A stretch of DNA of 64,000 nt, from contig WHSA01000944.1 in NCBI GenBank assembly GCA_012931725.1, positions 1 to 64,000 of the forward strand, read 5' to 3'. Numbering within the stretch: the first letter of the stretch is position 1; each line of letters begins with the position of its first letter. Positions 45,133 to 57,084 of the stretch are shown in pieces. Source of the DNA: Litsea cubeba. Lineage: Eukaryota > Streptophyta > Magnoliopsida > Laurales > Lauraceae. Under the pieces are notes generated by a model. The model worked only from the letters and a program-made list of their open reading frames with translations, was not told where the DNA came from and ran no database searches. The position numbers were made by a program, and so were the translations under genes.

Positions 45133-46810
45133 GTCTCCTCTTTCATAGATCCAGATCCAATTCCCTTCGAAGAACCAATACCGCAGATTTTCCAATCGTC
45201 GGGAAACCCCTGTCTGGACTTGTTCAACATGTCCATATTCACCCCACCGGAGACGGTCAGGGAGCTGCTACCGCATGCTTGGGCCCACAACCCTCTCACA
45301 CACTCAAGCTCATCCTTCGTCGGAGGGTGAACTGCTTTGGCTTGTCTTTCTACGAAGACGATAACGGTGAGAAAGACGTTTTACCGCGATGGTTTGTGGC
45401 TCCACCAAAACCATCCTAAAACCCTGGCTTTGAACGTGAGTTGGTTTGTCCAACTCGGCTACATGAAGCATCTCCTCGACATCCTCTCCAATGAAAATGA
45501 ATCTGAAGCGAAGACGGAGGAGAATTACAGCTACAGGTTCCTCCATGACAAGGTCTCTGATTTCATTGCCGAGTCGCTGAAATCCGATATTGGGTTCTTG
45601 AGTTCCGGCGAATTTAGCAAGATTGGCCACGCAGAAAAGTGGTGCCCGGAGCTCTCCAATCCGCTGTGCGAGAGCATTGCTAAGAGGATTTTCCCCCACG
45701 AGTCGCACCCTGACATTGAAGAGGCGGACTACTCCAACATAGCCCTCAACAGGCTTGGGAAGGAGATTCTTGCTCCTCTGGATATTTTCCGTCACTTGCC
45801 AGAAGGATTCAGGAACTCACACGCGCTTTATATTCATGAACGTATGGCCTCTGTCGTCGGGAAAACATACAACAACCTCCTTAAGAAGCATCAACCAAAA
45901 ATGTTTTTGGAGTTTTTTGATGAACTACACAAGGAATACAACTACTTCTCTCATCCAACAAGGTTTTTTCAAGTTTGTTGCTAAACTAGATGAGTGGGAG
46001 GCAAAGAACACCCCGGAAGCCCTGCTTCCCCATGAGATCCTCTCATATACCTACATTGACGAGGAGGTCAAGGAGTTGCAATGGAAGAGAGTGGTTGAGG
46101 ATCTGTCCAAGAAGGGGAAACTGAGTAACAGTCTCTCAGTCTGTCATGTCTCTAGGGGCATGAACATCTCTGGGAGACAGGATAGCTCTACGATCACTTA
46201 TGGGAAAGTCGGTGATTTCTCTAGGACCATGGCTGCGACATGGATGGAGATGATTGTGGCACTTGGGCTCTTGACTTCTGAACTGAGCGAAGAGCCATGG
46301 AGAGGGAATGTCATAAACAGCAGCCCAAATCCACGACTGCATAGAATTCAGGGGGAGACGTTGCAGGAGAAGGTCAAATTCATTAAGAGGATGGAATGGG
46401 AGGGGAGAATTGATTTCCAGAAGTTGTTCGATCGAATTCTTGATGTTGCTGTTGCTTCAAAACTAGACAAGGAGAAGATGGTGAAGAGGGTGTTTGTATT
46501 CACTGCTGAGAGGTCACATCATGAATGGATGGGTTTGTGGGAGACGGATTATTGTGCTATCCATAGAAAGTACGAGGAGAAGGGTTACGGATCATCGGTG
46601 CCGGAGATTGTGTATTGGAACATGTGTGACTTAACATCATATTGGTTGAAGCCTCCGATTGCAGGGAGAGAGAAGAGGTTGGTGCTGATTAGCGGGTTTT
46701 CAAAGAATCTATTGAATATTTTTCTTGAAAATGGAGTGGTGAACCCAGAGGAGGTGATGGAAGAGGCAATTGCCGGGGAGGAGTATCAGAGTGTCAGTGT
46801 TTTTGACTGA
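45133..46810 (+). pseudogene. DUF2828-family protein gene, frameshifted
   Basis: Similar to plant DUF2828 proteins (a TROVE/vWA-like family of unknown function). The N-terminal part reads GNPCLDLF, then TPPETVRELLPHAWAHNPLT; after a frame change near 45295 comes LKLILRR and FYEDDNGE; after another near 45370, KTFYRDGLWLHQNHPKTLALN. A third break in a T6 run near 45970 leads to the long C-terminal frame to 46810 with EMIVALGLLTSELSEEPWRG, DFQKLFDRILDVAV, RVFVFTAE, VPEIVYWNM, LISGFSKNLL and EEYQSVSVFD. Each break is a single-base or 2-base change. The usual N-terminal start is not found. No intron seen; intact relatives are often single-exon as well, so retrocopy origin is not shown. Confidence 0.85.
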
Positions 46811-47825
46811 GCTGAAGAGGGAAGAGAAAGCATAAGACAATTGAATGTATGGAATTTTTACCTTTTAGTTTCTATCTATGCACCTCTTATTGAGATTTAG
46901 AGACTCCATTATATATATATATATATATATGTTGGAGATCTCTCACCTTACTATGAGAGATAAAGGTGGAAGCCCTTGCATTTAAGTTGTTAACGTTGGA
47001 TATGGATGTGAGGGCCCAACCTTATCTCTTATCTCCCTATAATACATAAAATATATATATATATATGTTCTGATGCTGTAGTTTTCTGGAGGGGGTAGAA
47101 ATCAGTTACTCTACATATTATATATTTTTAAGAAACTTGCTATTCTTAAGTTGTTATGGATTCGTAGTTATATTTGCATAGTTGCCTATTTTATGATATT
47201 TGTTGGTTCCGGCATCTTTGTTCTATTGGAATTTCTGAGATTTAAGAATATTATTGTATTTTTTCCCACTTTGTTCCCTTGCAAAACTACATTGATAATT
47301 AGAATAAATACAGTGGACAATGTATTTTTTTTCCTCTCTGTAAGTTTTTCAGTATCTCTCTTGTACTGATTGTTTTTTTATTAATGAAATTCACCTTTTG
47401 ACAAAAAAATGAATTCTTGGAATAGAAAGTAGGCTTATTGACCCCTTTGCAAGATACTAGCTGTGACGTGATGTGGAAATTTTCCCTCTCGGCAAGGATC
47501 TATTTTGTTTGGATTTTCACCATATGGACCGTGGATGTCGATGTTCTTACTTTGTTTATGAAGGGATGATCTCGAGTTGATAATGCAAAATGATGATTTT
47601 TTCTTAAATTCCTATCTGGATTAAAAAAAAAAAAATATCAGTTTTTATTACACATATTTCAATGCCCTCGCTAGTCTCACCAGTTCTGTAGGCTACCATT
47701 ATAAGTGGACCGGCAAAAATGCCAGGTATGTTTGAATCCGTGGCCTGCGGATGTTAGAGTCACCTCAAGTTTACTGACGCGATTAGATTTAGTTAGGGAA
47801 CATATATAGGAGCAAGGAACCGAAT
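46811..47825. other. Unassigned sequence with TA microsatellites
   Basis: (TA)n near 46911-46930 and 47050-47066. No gene seen; the first part is the 3' flank of the DUF2828 pseudogene. Confidence 0.5.
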
Positions 47826-48619
47826 CATACTTTTTAATTTCGTACCGTTTCGGCCGAAATGGCCGAAAATTTTCATTTTGGTCAAGTGGCCCAAACGAAA
47901 TTTCAGTCAAAATTTTTTATTTGAATTTCGGTCAATTTCTGCCGAAATTCAAGATTTTGGCCGAAATGGTATTTTGCATAATTAATTTTTTTCACTTTTT
48001 TTTTACACATATACTTTGTATTTCTTATATTTCCCCAAAATGTAATTCCAAAAAAAATTTACTAGAATGGATTAAATCTATATTTATTATTTTTTTATTT
48101 TTTTAGCATATATATATATGGGAAATATTCAAGTGAGAACTAGTTCTACCATGCTTCTGTGAGAACTATTGGTGGGGCCCACCTAGAAACCAATCCAAAC
48201 CGTGCATAAAAATTAGTTACTAATCCCGAGGTTTGACATCCATCCAAATGGACTGGGCCGTTGGACGGATGATTGAATTTTTTCTTAATATGAAGCCATT
48301 AAACTCGTGGGCAATGGATGAAGGGGTTAGAGGCATAGGATTAGGGTCAAACTTGATACTTGGGGTGCTCTCACATAGATATGTCCATCCCCTCTATTCC
48401 CATCCCTAAATGGGACCCACAAATGGGCCCCATAAAAATCTCACAGTGACCATGTGAGAACAGTTCTCATTAGAACAAAGCCCTATATATGTATATATAT
48501 TATGTTATATTTTCCCTGAAATATAATTCGAAAAGTTTCGCCGAAATTTCGAATCGGCCGAAACTTCTCATTTTGTAGGCCAGAGCGAAATGGCGTCCGA
48601 AACGATATTAACAACTATG
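47826..48619. mobile_element. MITE with CGAAAT-rich arms, copy 1
   Basis: Imperfect inverted ends CATACTTTTTAATTTCGT and CATAGTTGTTAATATCGT. Arms rich in GGCCGAAA and CGAAAT. Shares ends with 56498-57084. A second MITE is inserted at 48120-48483. TSD not clear, superfamily undecided. Confidence 0.6.
48111..48492. mobile_element. MULE-like MITE (364 bp)
   Basis: The element is 48120-48483; the ends GGGAAATATTCAAGTGAGAAC and, inverted, GGGCTTTGTTCTAATGAGAAC are about 20-bp imperfect TIRs. The 9-bp flanks TATATATAT and TATATATGT match at 8 of 9, but lie in TA-rich DNA. Confidence 0.6.
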
Positions 48620-48631
48620 TTATCATATCAA

Positions 48632-48931
48632 TATGTTTTGATGGTCCGTATTAGATCTAGGTTATTTCTTTTTCTATATAGCGGATGTAAAGCCTTTCAA
48701 CTCTTTAGACTAAGATTATTGATAATGATAAGTGAAGCTTCTAAGATCCTTCCTCGAGTTTTCCTCGAGATCTCTAACGCCTCCTCTGCTTTGGAGGATG
48801 AGAGCCCAAGTTAGAAATGCATCTGGATCGGAGTTCGGTGAAAGCTCAATTTTCCAGGCTTGCCTAATCTATCCCCCTATCTCTCCATCTTTTATCCTTG
48901 CCCTCCCTAGATCCCCCTCCATTCCGCATCA
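48632..48931 (+). repeat. LTR fragment (3' part), iMet-primed retrotransposon
   Basis: Matches the split LTR at 49232-55965 in inverted orientation and ends GCATCA. Its left end is lost next to the MITE at 48619. TATA-like TTTCTATATAG near 48672. Confidence 0.75.
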
Positions 48932-48933
48932 AT

Positions 48934-48946
48934 TGGTATCAAAGCC
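48934..48946 (+). other. Primer-binding site, initiator tRNA-Met type
   Basis: TGGTATCAAAGCC, two bases after the LTR, close to the standard TGGTATCAGAGC. Followed by about 285 bases of leader with no coding sequence. Confidence 0.7.
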
Positions 48947-49699
48947 GAAGATCGATCCACCCCGGTTTCGATAATCGGCATAGGTATCTTCCTCTCAATC
49001 CACATTCCGTCTCTCAGAAATTCAGAAATCCTGAAATTTCCAAATTTCGAAACGCTAATTATATAACCGCACATCCCTACCCCATCATCCTCACTGATCG
49101 GTACCACCTAAGCCCCACTCCACATAGCTGAACCCAAAATCCCCAAATCACCATTGCTGAATATCCCAAAAACTCCCAACACCAAAAAAAAAAAAAAAGA
49201 ACCCAAATCAATCTTCCATAACATGAAAAATTGATGTGGAATAGAGGAGAATGTAGGGCAGGCAAGGATAGAAGATGGATAGGTAGGGGGACAGATCAGG
49301 TGAACCAGAAAAATTGGGCTTTCACTAAATTCCGATCCGGAAACGATACTGACTTGGGCTCTCACCAAACTTCAAACTAGGAGATGTTAGATATCTCAAG
49401 GAAAACTCGGGAAAGGATCCCATAAGCTTCACTTTTTTTTTTTTGGTAATTGTAAATTTTATTACTATAAAAAAGAGAAACAAAAACAAAGCCAGAACTA
49501 GCTTACAAACACAAGGAAAAAAACAAAAATGCAACAACTAATATATAAACAGATTAAACATAAAAAATAATAGAAGATCGAAAAACTCCCTCCTTTGCTA
49601 GGACATCCGCCTCTATATTTGCCTCATTTAGAACATGACGAAGAGTAGCCTCTAACTGTCTGGAAATATCTTGAATCTCCTCCACCCAATCCGCCAATC

Positions 49700-49784
49700 T
49701 CCAAGGATGAGAAATCTTCCGAGAACTCCAAGGATGAGAAATCTTCCCAGAACTCCAAGGATGAGAAATCTTCCCAGAACTCCA
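49700..49784 (-). repeat. 27-bp triplication in the RNase H region
   Basis: CCAAGGATGAGAAATCTTCC plus seven bases, three times in tandem and in frame, giving a 9-residue repeat SSGKISHPW inside the RNase H domain. Confidence 0.9.
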
Positions 49785-51246
49785 TTGAATAGCTGAAAAA
49801 GAATCACCTTCAATAATTGCTTTACATCCTCCCAAGCTTCGTAACTCACGACATCCTACTAGAAGAGCATAAACCTCTGCTTCATTAGCATCTAAGCAAA
49901 ACACAGGCTCTGAAAAACTCCTCAACACATTACCACTACAATCCCTGATAACACCTCCAATAGCTCATTGATTTGGCCGGACAAAACTTCCATCAACATT
50001 AAGCTTCAGGAGCCCCGCAGGAGGAGACAACCAAGTAGCTTGGCGCTTAATTTTAGCATGACGCACCCCTTTAACCACTGCTGCCCAAGATCTATTAATA
50101 TCTTCTAGAGGCACCCCATCAAATTCCTTTTTCCTACTCACCCATTCTGAAACAGACCAAACAATAGACTCTACCACTTCCTCCACAGATTTACTTCTAT
50201 TTCTGAAGAGTCTATTATTCCTCTCCAACCACAATTTCCAAAGAGTTGCATATAAAACAGATTTCAACAGAATTTTCCCACGCATAAGCTTGCACCCCAA
50301 ATGCCATTGACAAAAGAGATCGTCAACAGACCGTGGCATGACCTGTTGCACCTCAAACATATGAAGAAAGAATGCCTAAATTTTGCGAGTAAAAAAATAA
50401 TGAATCATCAAATGATTAACTGTTTCCTCATCTTTTAAACATAAAGGGCACCCATTCACTATAACATGCTTCCTCCTCAAATTATCAACGGTGAGGATTT
50501 TATTCCACCCTGCTATCCAACAAAAAGCCAAAACTTTCCGCGGAATAGATTTATCCCAGAAATTCTGCTAACTTTCCACTTTATAAGAAGAGTTAGACAA
50601 GATATTAAAAAAAGACTTCACCGAGAATCTGCCTTTAACGTCAGGCTTCCAAATTCTAGAATCACTTCTACCAACCGAAATGTAGACCCTTTATAACATT
50701 CCAAGCAAACAAGTAAGGTCTGAAATTTCTCTCTCTGTTAAATTCCCGCGGAAGCGAAAGTCCCAAACTACAACACCGCCCTACAGCTGAAAATATTCTG
50801 CAACAAACGCCTTTTATCTTCTATCCAGCAAATAAAGGTTAGGAAAAAGAGTATAAAACACATTCTGCCCACACCATTCATCATGCCAGAAACTGATTCT
50901 GTGCCCATCATGAACCCTATAATGAATATGCCGAATGAAGTCCTCCTTAACAGATAAAATAGACTTCCAAAAGCCTGATGCATTAGATATTCTGCTCGGC
51001 ACATCCCAACCATTATTCCCCACCATATATTTTTGGATAAGAATCTGACACCACAAACCTTGAGTTGGTTTCCCAATCCTCCAAAGCCACTTTCCAAGTA
51101 ATGAGTTGTCAACCTTAGCAATGGAACAGATGCCCAACCCGCCTTGACTAGTAGGTTTAAATACTTGCTCCCACCTAACCAAATGATACCTCCTTTTTTC
51201 AATGGAATCATTCCATAGAAAATCTCGTTGAATTTTTTCAATCCAA

Positions 51247-51475
51247 TGTATCACACTCTTCAGACATCTAAAACAAGATAGATAATATATAGGAATACTA
51301 GAGAGAGCTGATTTGAGTAAAGTGATGCCCCCCCCCCTCCCCCCCCCCCCCCCCCCCCCCCCTTCCGATGTATCACACTCTTCGGACATCTAAAACAAGA
51401 TAGATAATATATAGGAATACTAGAGAGAGCTGATTTGAGTAAAGTGATGCCCCCCCCCCCCCCCCCCCCCCCCCA
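51247..51475. repeat. 122-bp duplication ending in poly-C runs
   Basis: TGTATCACACTCTTC(A/G)GACA begins at 51247 and 51369; each copy runs to ...AAAGTGATG followed by a poly-C run (about 33 bases with one T, and about 24). On the coding strand the G-run sits where LINEs encode the conserved LGG-RITL turn. Confidence 0.85.
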
Positions 51476-54232
51476 AGACAAAGTACTTTCCCTTCCAATT
51501 ATTCCTCAATAACAGAATCCCATAATTGTTTTTTTGGTAATCCCAAACATAAAGGCAGCCCTAAATATTTAGAAGGAAATTTACCAACTCTAAAACCAAA
51601 GACAGAGGCCAACCAAGCAACATGACTCTTCCATATTGATGCCAAAGAACTCTCATTTTTCATAATTAATCTTCAACCCTGATAATAATTCAAACCACTT
51701 CAAAATAAGTTTAAGAGTCTCCACTTGGCCCACCGAAGCATCACAAAAAATAATTGTATCATCTGCAAACTGAAGGTGAGTAACCTCATAATCAACATTT
51801 TCAATTACAAAACCAGTGAGCAACCTAACTTGTTTGGCTCTCTCCATTAGAGCGTGTAAAGCTTCTGCAACAATAAAAAAAAAAGCATAGGAGATAAAGG
51901 GTCACCTTGTTGAAGACCTCTGGAGCTCTTGAAGTAACCATTAGGAGAACCATTGATAAAAACCGAAAAGTGAGCTGAGGAAACAGACGTGTGAATCCAG
52001 TCTCTCCACTTTTTGCCAAAACCCTTAGTTTTCATCATATATTGAAGGAAATTCCAATCCACCATGTCATAAGCCATTTTAAAATCCAATTTGCATATCA
52101 ACCGAGGACGATGTTGGCGATTCCTTGAATCAACACATTCGTGTGCCACTATAATACTATCAAGAATTCGACGTCCATCAACAAAAGCACCTTGGATTTC
52201 TAAAATAATCTCAAGAAGTACTTTCCTTAAACGATTTGCAAGAACTTTTGCTAGAATTTTGTAGAGGCTACCGATCAAACTTATGGGCCTAAAGTCTTTA
52301 ATTGAGATAGCACGATCTTTGTTAGGGATCAAAGCAAGAAAGGTAGTGCCCAACTCACCTGTAATAACCCATTAACATGAAATTCATTGAAGAACACTTG
52401 AAGATCCTCTTCTAGAAAATGCCAGAAGTTTTGAAAAAAGGCTATTGGAAACCCATCTGGACCTGGAGCCCGATCCCCATTCGAACCAAAAACAGCTTCC
52501 TTGATCTCTTCTTTAGAGAATTGAGCTTCAAGAAAAGAAACCGATGAAGTCAAAAGAGTGCGGAAAGAAGTTCCATCCATCTTGGGTCTTACCCGATTAA
52601 CAGGATTATATAATTACCTGATAAGGTGAACAACTTCTTTCTGTATATCTTTCTTATCCTCCCATACTCTACCTCTGGCAAGAATAGAATTTATCTGATT
52701 CACACGACGACGAGCATTGGCAATAGCATGGAAATATTCTGTATTACGGTCACCTGCATCCAACCATTTATTTCTTGAACGCTGTTTCCACTTTATTTCT
52801 TCTTGGAAAATCAGATTGCGATAAAGCTTTTTAAGAGGCTTTCTTCGATCTCGATCCTCCTCATCTAGAATTTCAGTTTCAGCTTTCGCATCAATTCTTT
52901 GAATATCAACAAGCAACTGATTCTTCCTCTCCCTTAAGTCACCAACAACTTCCTTTTTCCAATCTTGTAATTTCTTTTTGAGATATTTCAGCTTCTGAGC
53001 TAACTGGTAACCCATACATCCTCTTACCTTCTTTTCAGCCCACCAGTCTTTGATGTTATCTGTGAAGCCCTTCTCGTAAAGCCAAAATAACTCAAATCTA
53101 AAAGCAGGAGGACCCCAATTTTCCATCGCCGTTTCAAGTAACAAAGGGCAGCGATCCGATATTGGCCGGGTCAAAGCTTTTTGCAAACAATCAGGAAATA
53201 AATCCAACCAATCTGTAGACAGCAGAAACCGATCGAGCCTAGACATCACCGGATCTGTTTGCATATTAGTCCATGTAAAATCTACTCCTCTCAAAGGTAA
53301 ATCAACAAGATCATGAAATCTAATCCAATCACTTAAATCCCGCATTGCCGGACTAATTGCACAACCTCCTTTCTTCTCATTTGGAAACCTAATGACATTA
53401 AAATCCCCTCCCAGAATCCAAGGACGATTCCATATACCTGCCACATGAGATAGTTCTGCCCAAAATTCTGCTCTATCACCAATATTCGTAGGCCCAAAGA
53501 CAGAAGAAGCCACCCATTCTATATTATGACGAACATCTTTCAAAAGAACAGAAACAGAGTATCACCCTACAAATTCATCATGCTTTTGCCAATACACTTC
53601 ATTCCAAGCTATTAAAATCCCCCCAGATGTACCCGTTGAAGGACACATAACAAATTGACATTGGTGCCAAGGACAAACAGATCTGATAATGTTAGCATCT
53701 ATAACCTCCATTTTTGTTTCTTGAAAGAACAAACATTCTCCTTTACATGATTTAACTACTTCTTTTATCACAGCTCTTTTTGACACCGAATTCATACCTC
53801 GAATATTCCAGGAGACTATCTTCATGATCCTAACAATTTCACACCCATATGATTTTCAGTAGTTGCCCGTTCATAATTAACAGAGAAAGCCAATTTATCC
53901 AATTCCCTTTGCGTTATGGATTTTTTCTTGCTTTTCTGGAGTCCTTCACGCCTGTACTACTCCTCTTCCAACATGTCACGAATGAAACACCGCAGGTCAC
54001 CTAAATGATCCTCCATGGAAATACGAAGCACTCCTGCAGTAACAAATAACTTTTCTTCAATGTTCTTATTACCTTTCTCCTCATCGCAATCAGAAGTGGA
54101 TCTGTCCATTGCAATAGCCATTGTGTCCTCAATAGGGTCCACCACCATCAATGCTCAGTCATTTAATTGAGCAACATCATCCCCTTTAGTATCTCCACTG
54201 AAGGAAGGGTCAGAATCAGAGATTCGATCTCC

Positions 54233-55745
54233 CTAAAGAGCACCATCTTCCTTGAAATTAAAGTTCACATCATCATCTTGATTAGTTTGATCACCGAAGA
54301 ATTGTGAGAAATTCTCATATTGCTGACCGCCCTGTTCTGATGAACGATACTGTGTTTGAAAGATCATGCCCATCTTCACAGCATGGGTATTTTTGGAATT
54401 GTTTAACAGATCAGGGGTATTTAGGTCCTTGCGTAATTTTCCAAAAATACCTTTAAGTGAAGAGCAACTCGAGAACTTTCGTTCTCCTTTTGTGAGACGA
54501 CTTTCCAGAGCCTTCTTCGAAGCTTTAGGGATTTTATTTGATGCTGCAATAACGTCGTCCTCTTTCCTTTTGGTTGTCTCCAACGGTTGTGTGATCATTT
54601 GTCCAGCGAAATCATCTCCCTTATTTTGGGTATGAAATTTCAAATCAGAGTTGAAATCTCCTAAAAATCCACTTGAAATTCTCTGATCAGACTCCGCATC
54701 GGAGGCATCTAAAAGTTCCGGCATACCAATCTCCCGATGACAAGAATCCGGCGATTGATTATTCCCCAGACTCCTAACCTCGTCTTCCTCTTGAACAGAG
54801 ATGGAGAATCTAAGCCCTTCAACATCCAGAGATAATAAATCAGGCATGCGTCGTGTAGGATCGCGCAAGATGAGTAAGCCAACCCTATTGATCCTCTATT
54901 TTTTTATTGCCTTTTCTTCTATCTCCATTACTACCCCCAAGCAATCACCTAGGCATTTGAACACCGTCACGTCCCATGCATGGAGAGGGATACCCACCAG
55001 TCGAACCCAAGAAGGCTTTAGCTCTGGTCCAATGACCTCTGTCCACCTATCCAGTCTTGTAAGAGGACCTTCATTCAGAATAGTGCCCAGTTGGACCATC
55101 TGTGAAAAATCCTCCTACTTCAAAGGTCGAACCCAAAAACAAAGAGAATTGAGTCTTTTAACCTCTGCTTGAATACCTTTAGCCGAGAAGAGCCAGTTCT
55201 GAATATCTCCTTTAGTCACATTCATTTTACGCTCTGTTGTGACAAAAAAAAGAACATCTTTTTTCAAAGACGAAGCCATAGAATCTGCAATCTTAACAAC
55301 CTTGTGGTCACCTTCTTCTTGAATCCAAACCAAGTCTTTACTATGATATACCTTCCTCACCGCATTGGCATAGGACCCCGATCCTCCCCTCTCAGTTGAC
55401 AAAGTAGTATTGAAGTTTACTTTCCTTTCAACGGTTGGTGCAGAACTTCTATCAAAAATCTTTTTGCTTCTATCAAGAACTTTCGCCTTCTAAACCACTA
55501 TCTGTCTTCCACCAATCAACTTTCCGTTCAAAATATGAATAGCCTTATTAGCATCCCATTCCGTCTTGAAGCGCACAAAGCCGAATCCTATGCTCCTCCC
55601 AAAAAAAATTATCTTTTGGCAAGAAAACATAAAAAACTGGACCTGCCTCCCAGAAAAAATCAAAGAGATCTCTACTCTTCACCCCCGGATAGAGATTAGA
55701 AACAAACAAAGACCAACAATTCCTTATCCACCCTAAATTGGCCAT
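54233..55745 (-). pseudogene. LINE ORF1 (RRM + DUF4283-like)
   Basis: N-terminal RNA-recognition motif (LFVSNLYPGVKSRDLFDFF, then PVFYVFLPKDNFF), a frame break in an A8 run near 55600, and stops near 55494 and 55112. The next block (DHKVVKIADSM, VEVKRLNSLCFWVRPLK-like end, PSWVRLVGIPLHAWDVTVFK) is typical of DUF4283 in plant L1 ORF1. The acidic C-terminal part runs to 54233. ORF1 binds LINE RNA. Confidence 0.78.
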
Positions 55746-55989
55746 CTGGATTTCATTACCAATAATCTTAGTCTAAAGAGCCAAAAGGCTTTACATCCCT
55801 TATATAGAAAAAGAAATAACCTAAATCTAATACGGACTATCCAAACACACATAAAACTGTTAATAAAATAAAAATTGATAGCTAGGCCCATTAGCTTGTC
55901 GAGACAAATTAGTTGCGCCCATTGGCGGGTCAACCCATCGGGGGCATTGGGTCTGTCCTGCATCAATTTATCATGATACTCTGGAAGCC

Positions 55990-56200
55990 AACAACAGATA
56001 GGGACTTTTTGGTGGCGTCCTTCTCTGTTCCTTTGTGAGGCAACCTCTCTAGTGGGTAGCTTATGGAAATCCAGAGTCCCTCCTCATGTGTTGGCCTTAG
56101 GTTGGGCTGCCTGTGATGGAGATATTATGACAGTGGATAATCTTTGTAGGCATAAGATGATAATTGTGAATGCTTGCCCAATGTTTGAAGGCCGAAATAG
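55990..56200 (+). pseudogene. LINE zf-RVT fragment
   Basis: LWKSRVPPHVLALGWAACDG, then MTVDNLCRHKMIIVNACPMF, resembles the zinc-binding region near the end of plant LINE ORF2. Opposite strand to the LINE at 49433 and only about 200 bases long. Confidence 0.55.
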
Positions 56201-56497
56201 TAGACAATCTTTTGCTTCAATGCAGCGGGGTGCTAAGCCCGTTTGGAGGATGGTTTGAGGTGGTGCTTTATCAATAAGGTCCTCCCCGATATTACGCACT
56301 CTTTCAAGGGTGGCTGTTTCTAGGCAAACCTCCTGGCTGTCTTTGCACCCCTACCTCCTTTATTACTGAGCGGTCATTTAGGGGCCTTAGCTGGTGATCC
56401 AAGCTGTTTCCCTCTCGACGATGAAGACACTTTATTGTTTGAGGCATGGGATATGGCGGTTAATCCTTCAAGAAGTAGGGTTATGTTGAGGGCTTCG

Positions 56498-57084
56498 CAT
56501 AGTTATCAATGCCATTTTGTTTCAGCTGAAATGGCCGAAACTTTTCATTTCGGACCACTAACTGAAACAAAAACCATCTCCAAACTTTTCGGTTTGACTC
56601 TCAGACTATTTCGGAACAAATCCATAGTTCCGGTCGAAATGGTGTCGAAATCCAAAGTTCCAGGGAAATTCCGAAGGAAAGAAAAAAGGAAGAGAAGAAG
56701 AGCAAAGAAAACAAAGAGGAGGGTACTGGTCGTTGCTCGTCGCTTCGCTCTTCTCCGAGTCTCGAGAAACCAAGACAGTGATGCCTTGGGAAGGGGGACA
56801 CACACGTCTCTCTTTGGTAATATAAGTCTCGAGAAGCGATGACTTTCAAATGAAAGGCAAAACTGCCATTTTAAAGTGAGAAAAGGAAATGTCAGTTTTG
56901 CCCCCAATTTTATTCTTTTGCTTTTTTTACAACCAAGTGCTCATGTTTTTTCATATTTATTATATATATTATATTTTTTTGGAAAAGTTACTCCAAGGAA
57001 ATTCGCCGAAATTCTGAAATGCAGAAATATTTCATTTTTGGAGGCTAGACCGAAATGAGGACCAAAACGAAATTGACAACTATG
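56498..57084. mobile_element. MITE with CGAAAT-rich arms, copy 2
   Basis: Ends CATAGTTATCAATGCCATTTT and, inverted, CATAGTTGTCAATTTCGTTTT. Same family as 47826-48619. A purine-rich insert occupies 56660-56730. TSD unclear. Confidence 0.6.

Larger units (their letters stand above)
49554..53825 (-). pseudogene. LINE ORF2 (endonuclease, reverse transcriptase, RNase H)
   Basis: Starts MKIVSWNIRGMNS (APE endonuclease); further blocks include ILGGDFNVIRF and FTWTNMQTDPVMSRLDRFL, with a stop at about 53562. The reverse transcriptase covers about 52580-51650, with DGFPIAFFQNFW, ISLIGSLYKILAKVLANRL, GLQQGDPLSPMLFFLL and the FADD box (LQFADDTIIFCD). A frame break lies near 51847. After it come a duplicated poly-C segment (51247-51475), the zf-RVT region and a plant RNase H (DANEAEVYALLVG, NEANIEADVLAKEG). 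It cannot make a full protein. Confidence 0.88.
49433..55750 (-). mobile_element. L1-type LINE, decayed but near full length (6.3 kb)
   Basis: The 3' poly-A tail reads as a T-run at 49433-49444; 5' end near 55750. ORF1 with an RNA-recognition-type N-terminus, ORF2 with endonuclease, reverse transcriptase, zinc region and RNase H. Several stops and frameshifts in both. No clear TSD. Confidence 0.88.
49232..55965 (-). repeat. LTR (about 416 bp) split by a LINE
   Basis: Left part 49232-49432, right part 55751-55965. On the minus strand it starts TGATGCAGGACAG and ends CCACATCA, with inverted termini TGATG(C)/(G)CATCA. The break matches a continuous stretch of the partner at 48721-48745, showing that the LINE went in later. 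Confidence 0.75.

Noticed and set aside
44519..45148. 209-residue frame with repeated MNSLPRFRSI units
   Set aside because: Created by tandem duplication of an untranslated leader; it ends before the DUF2828 sequence and is in a different frame.
47826..48619. Stowaway or Tourist MITE classification
   Set aside because: The ends do not match the usual termini and no TA or 3-bp duplication is clear, so the superfamily is left open.
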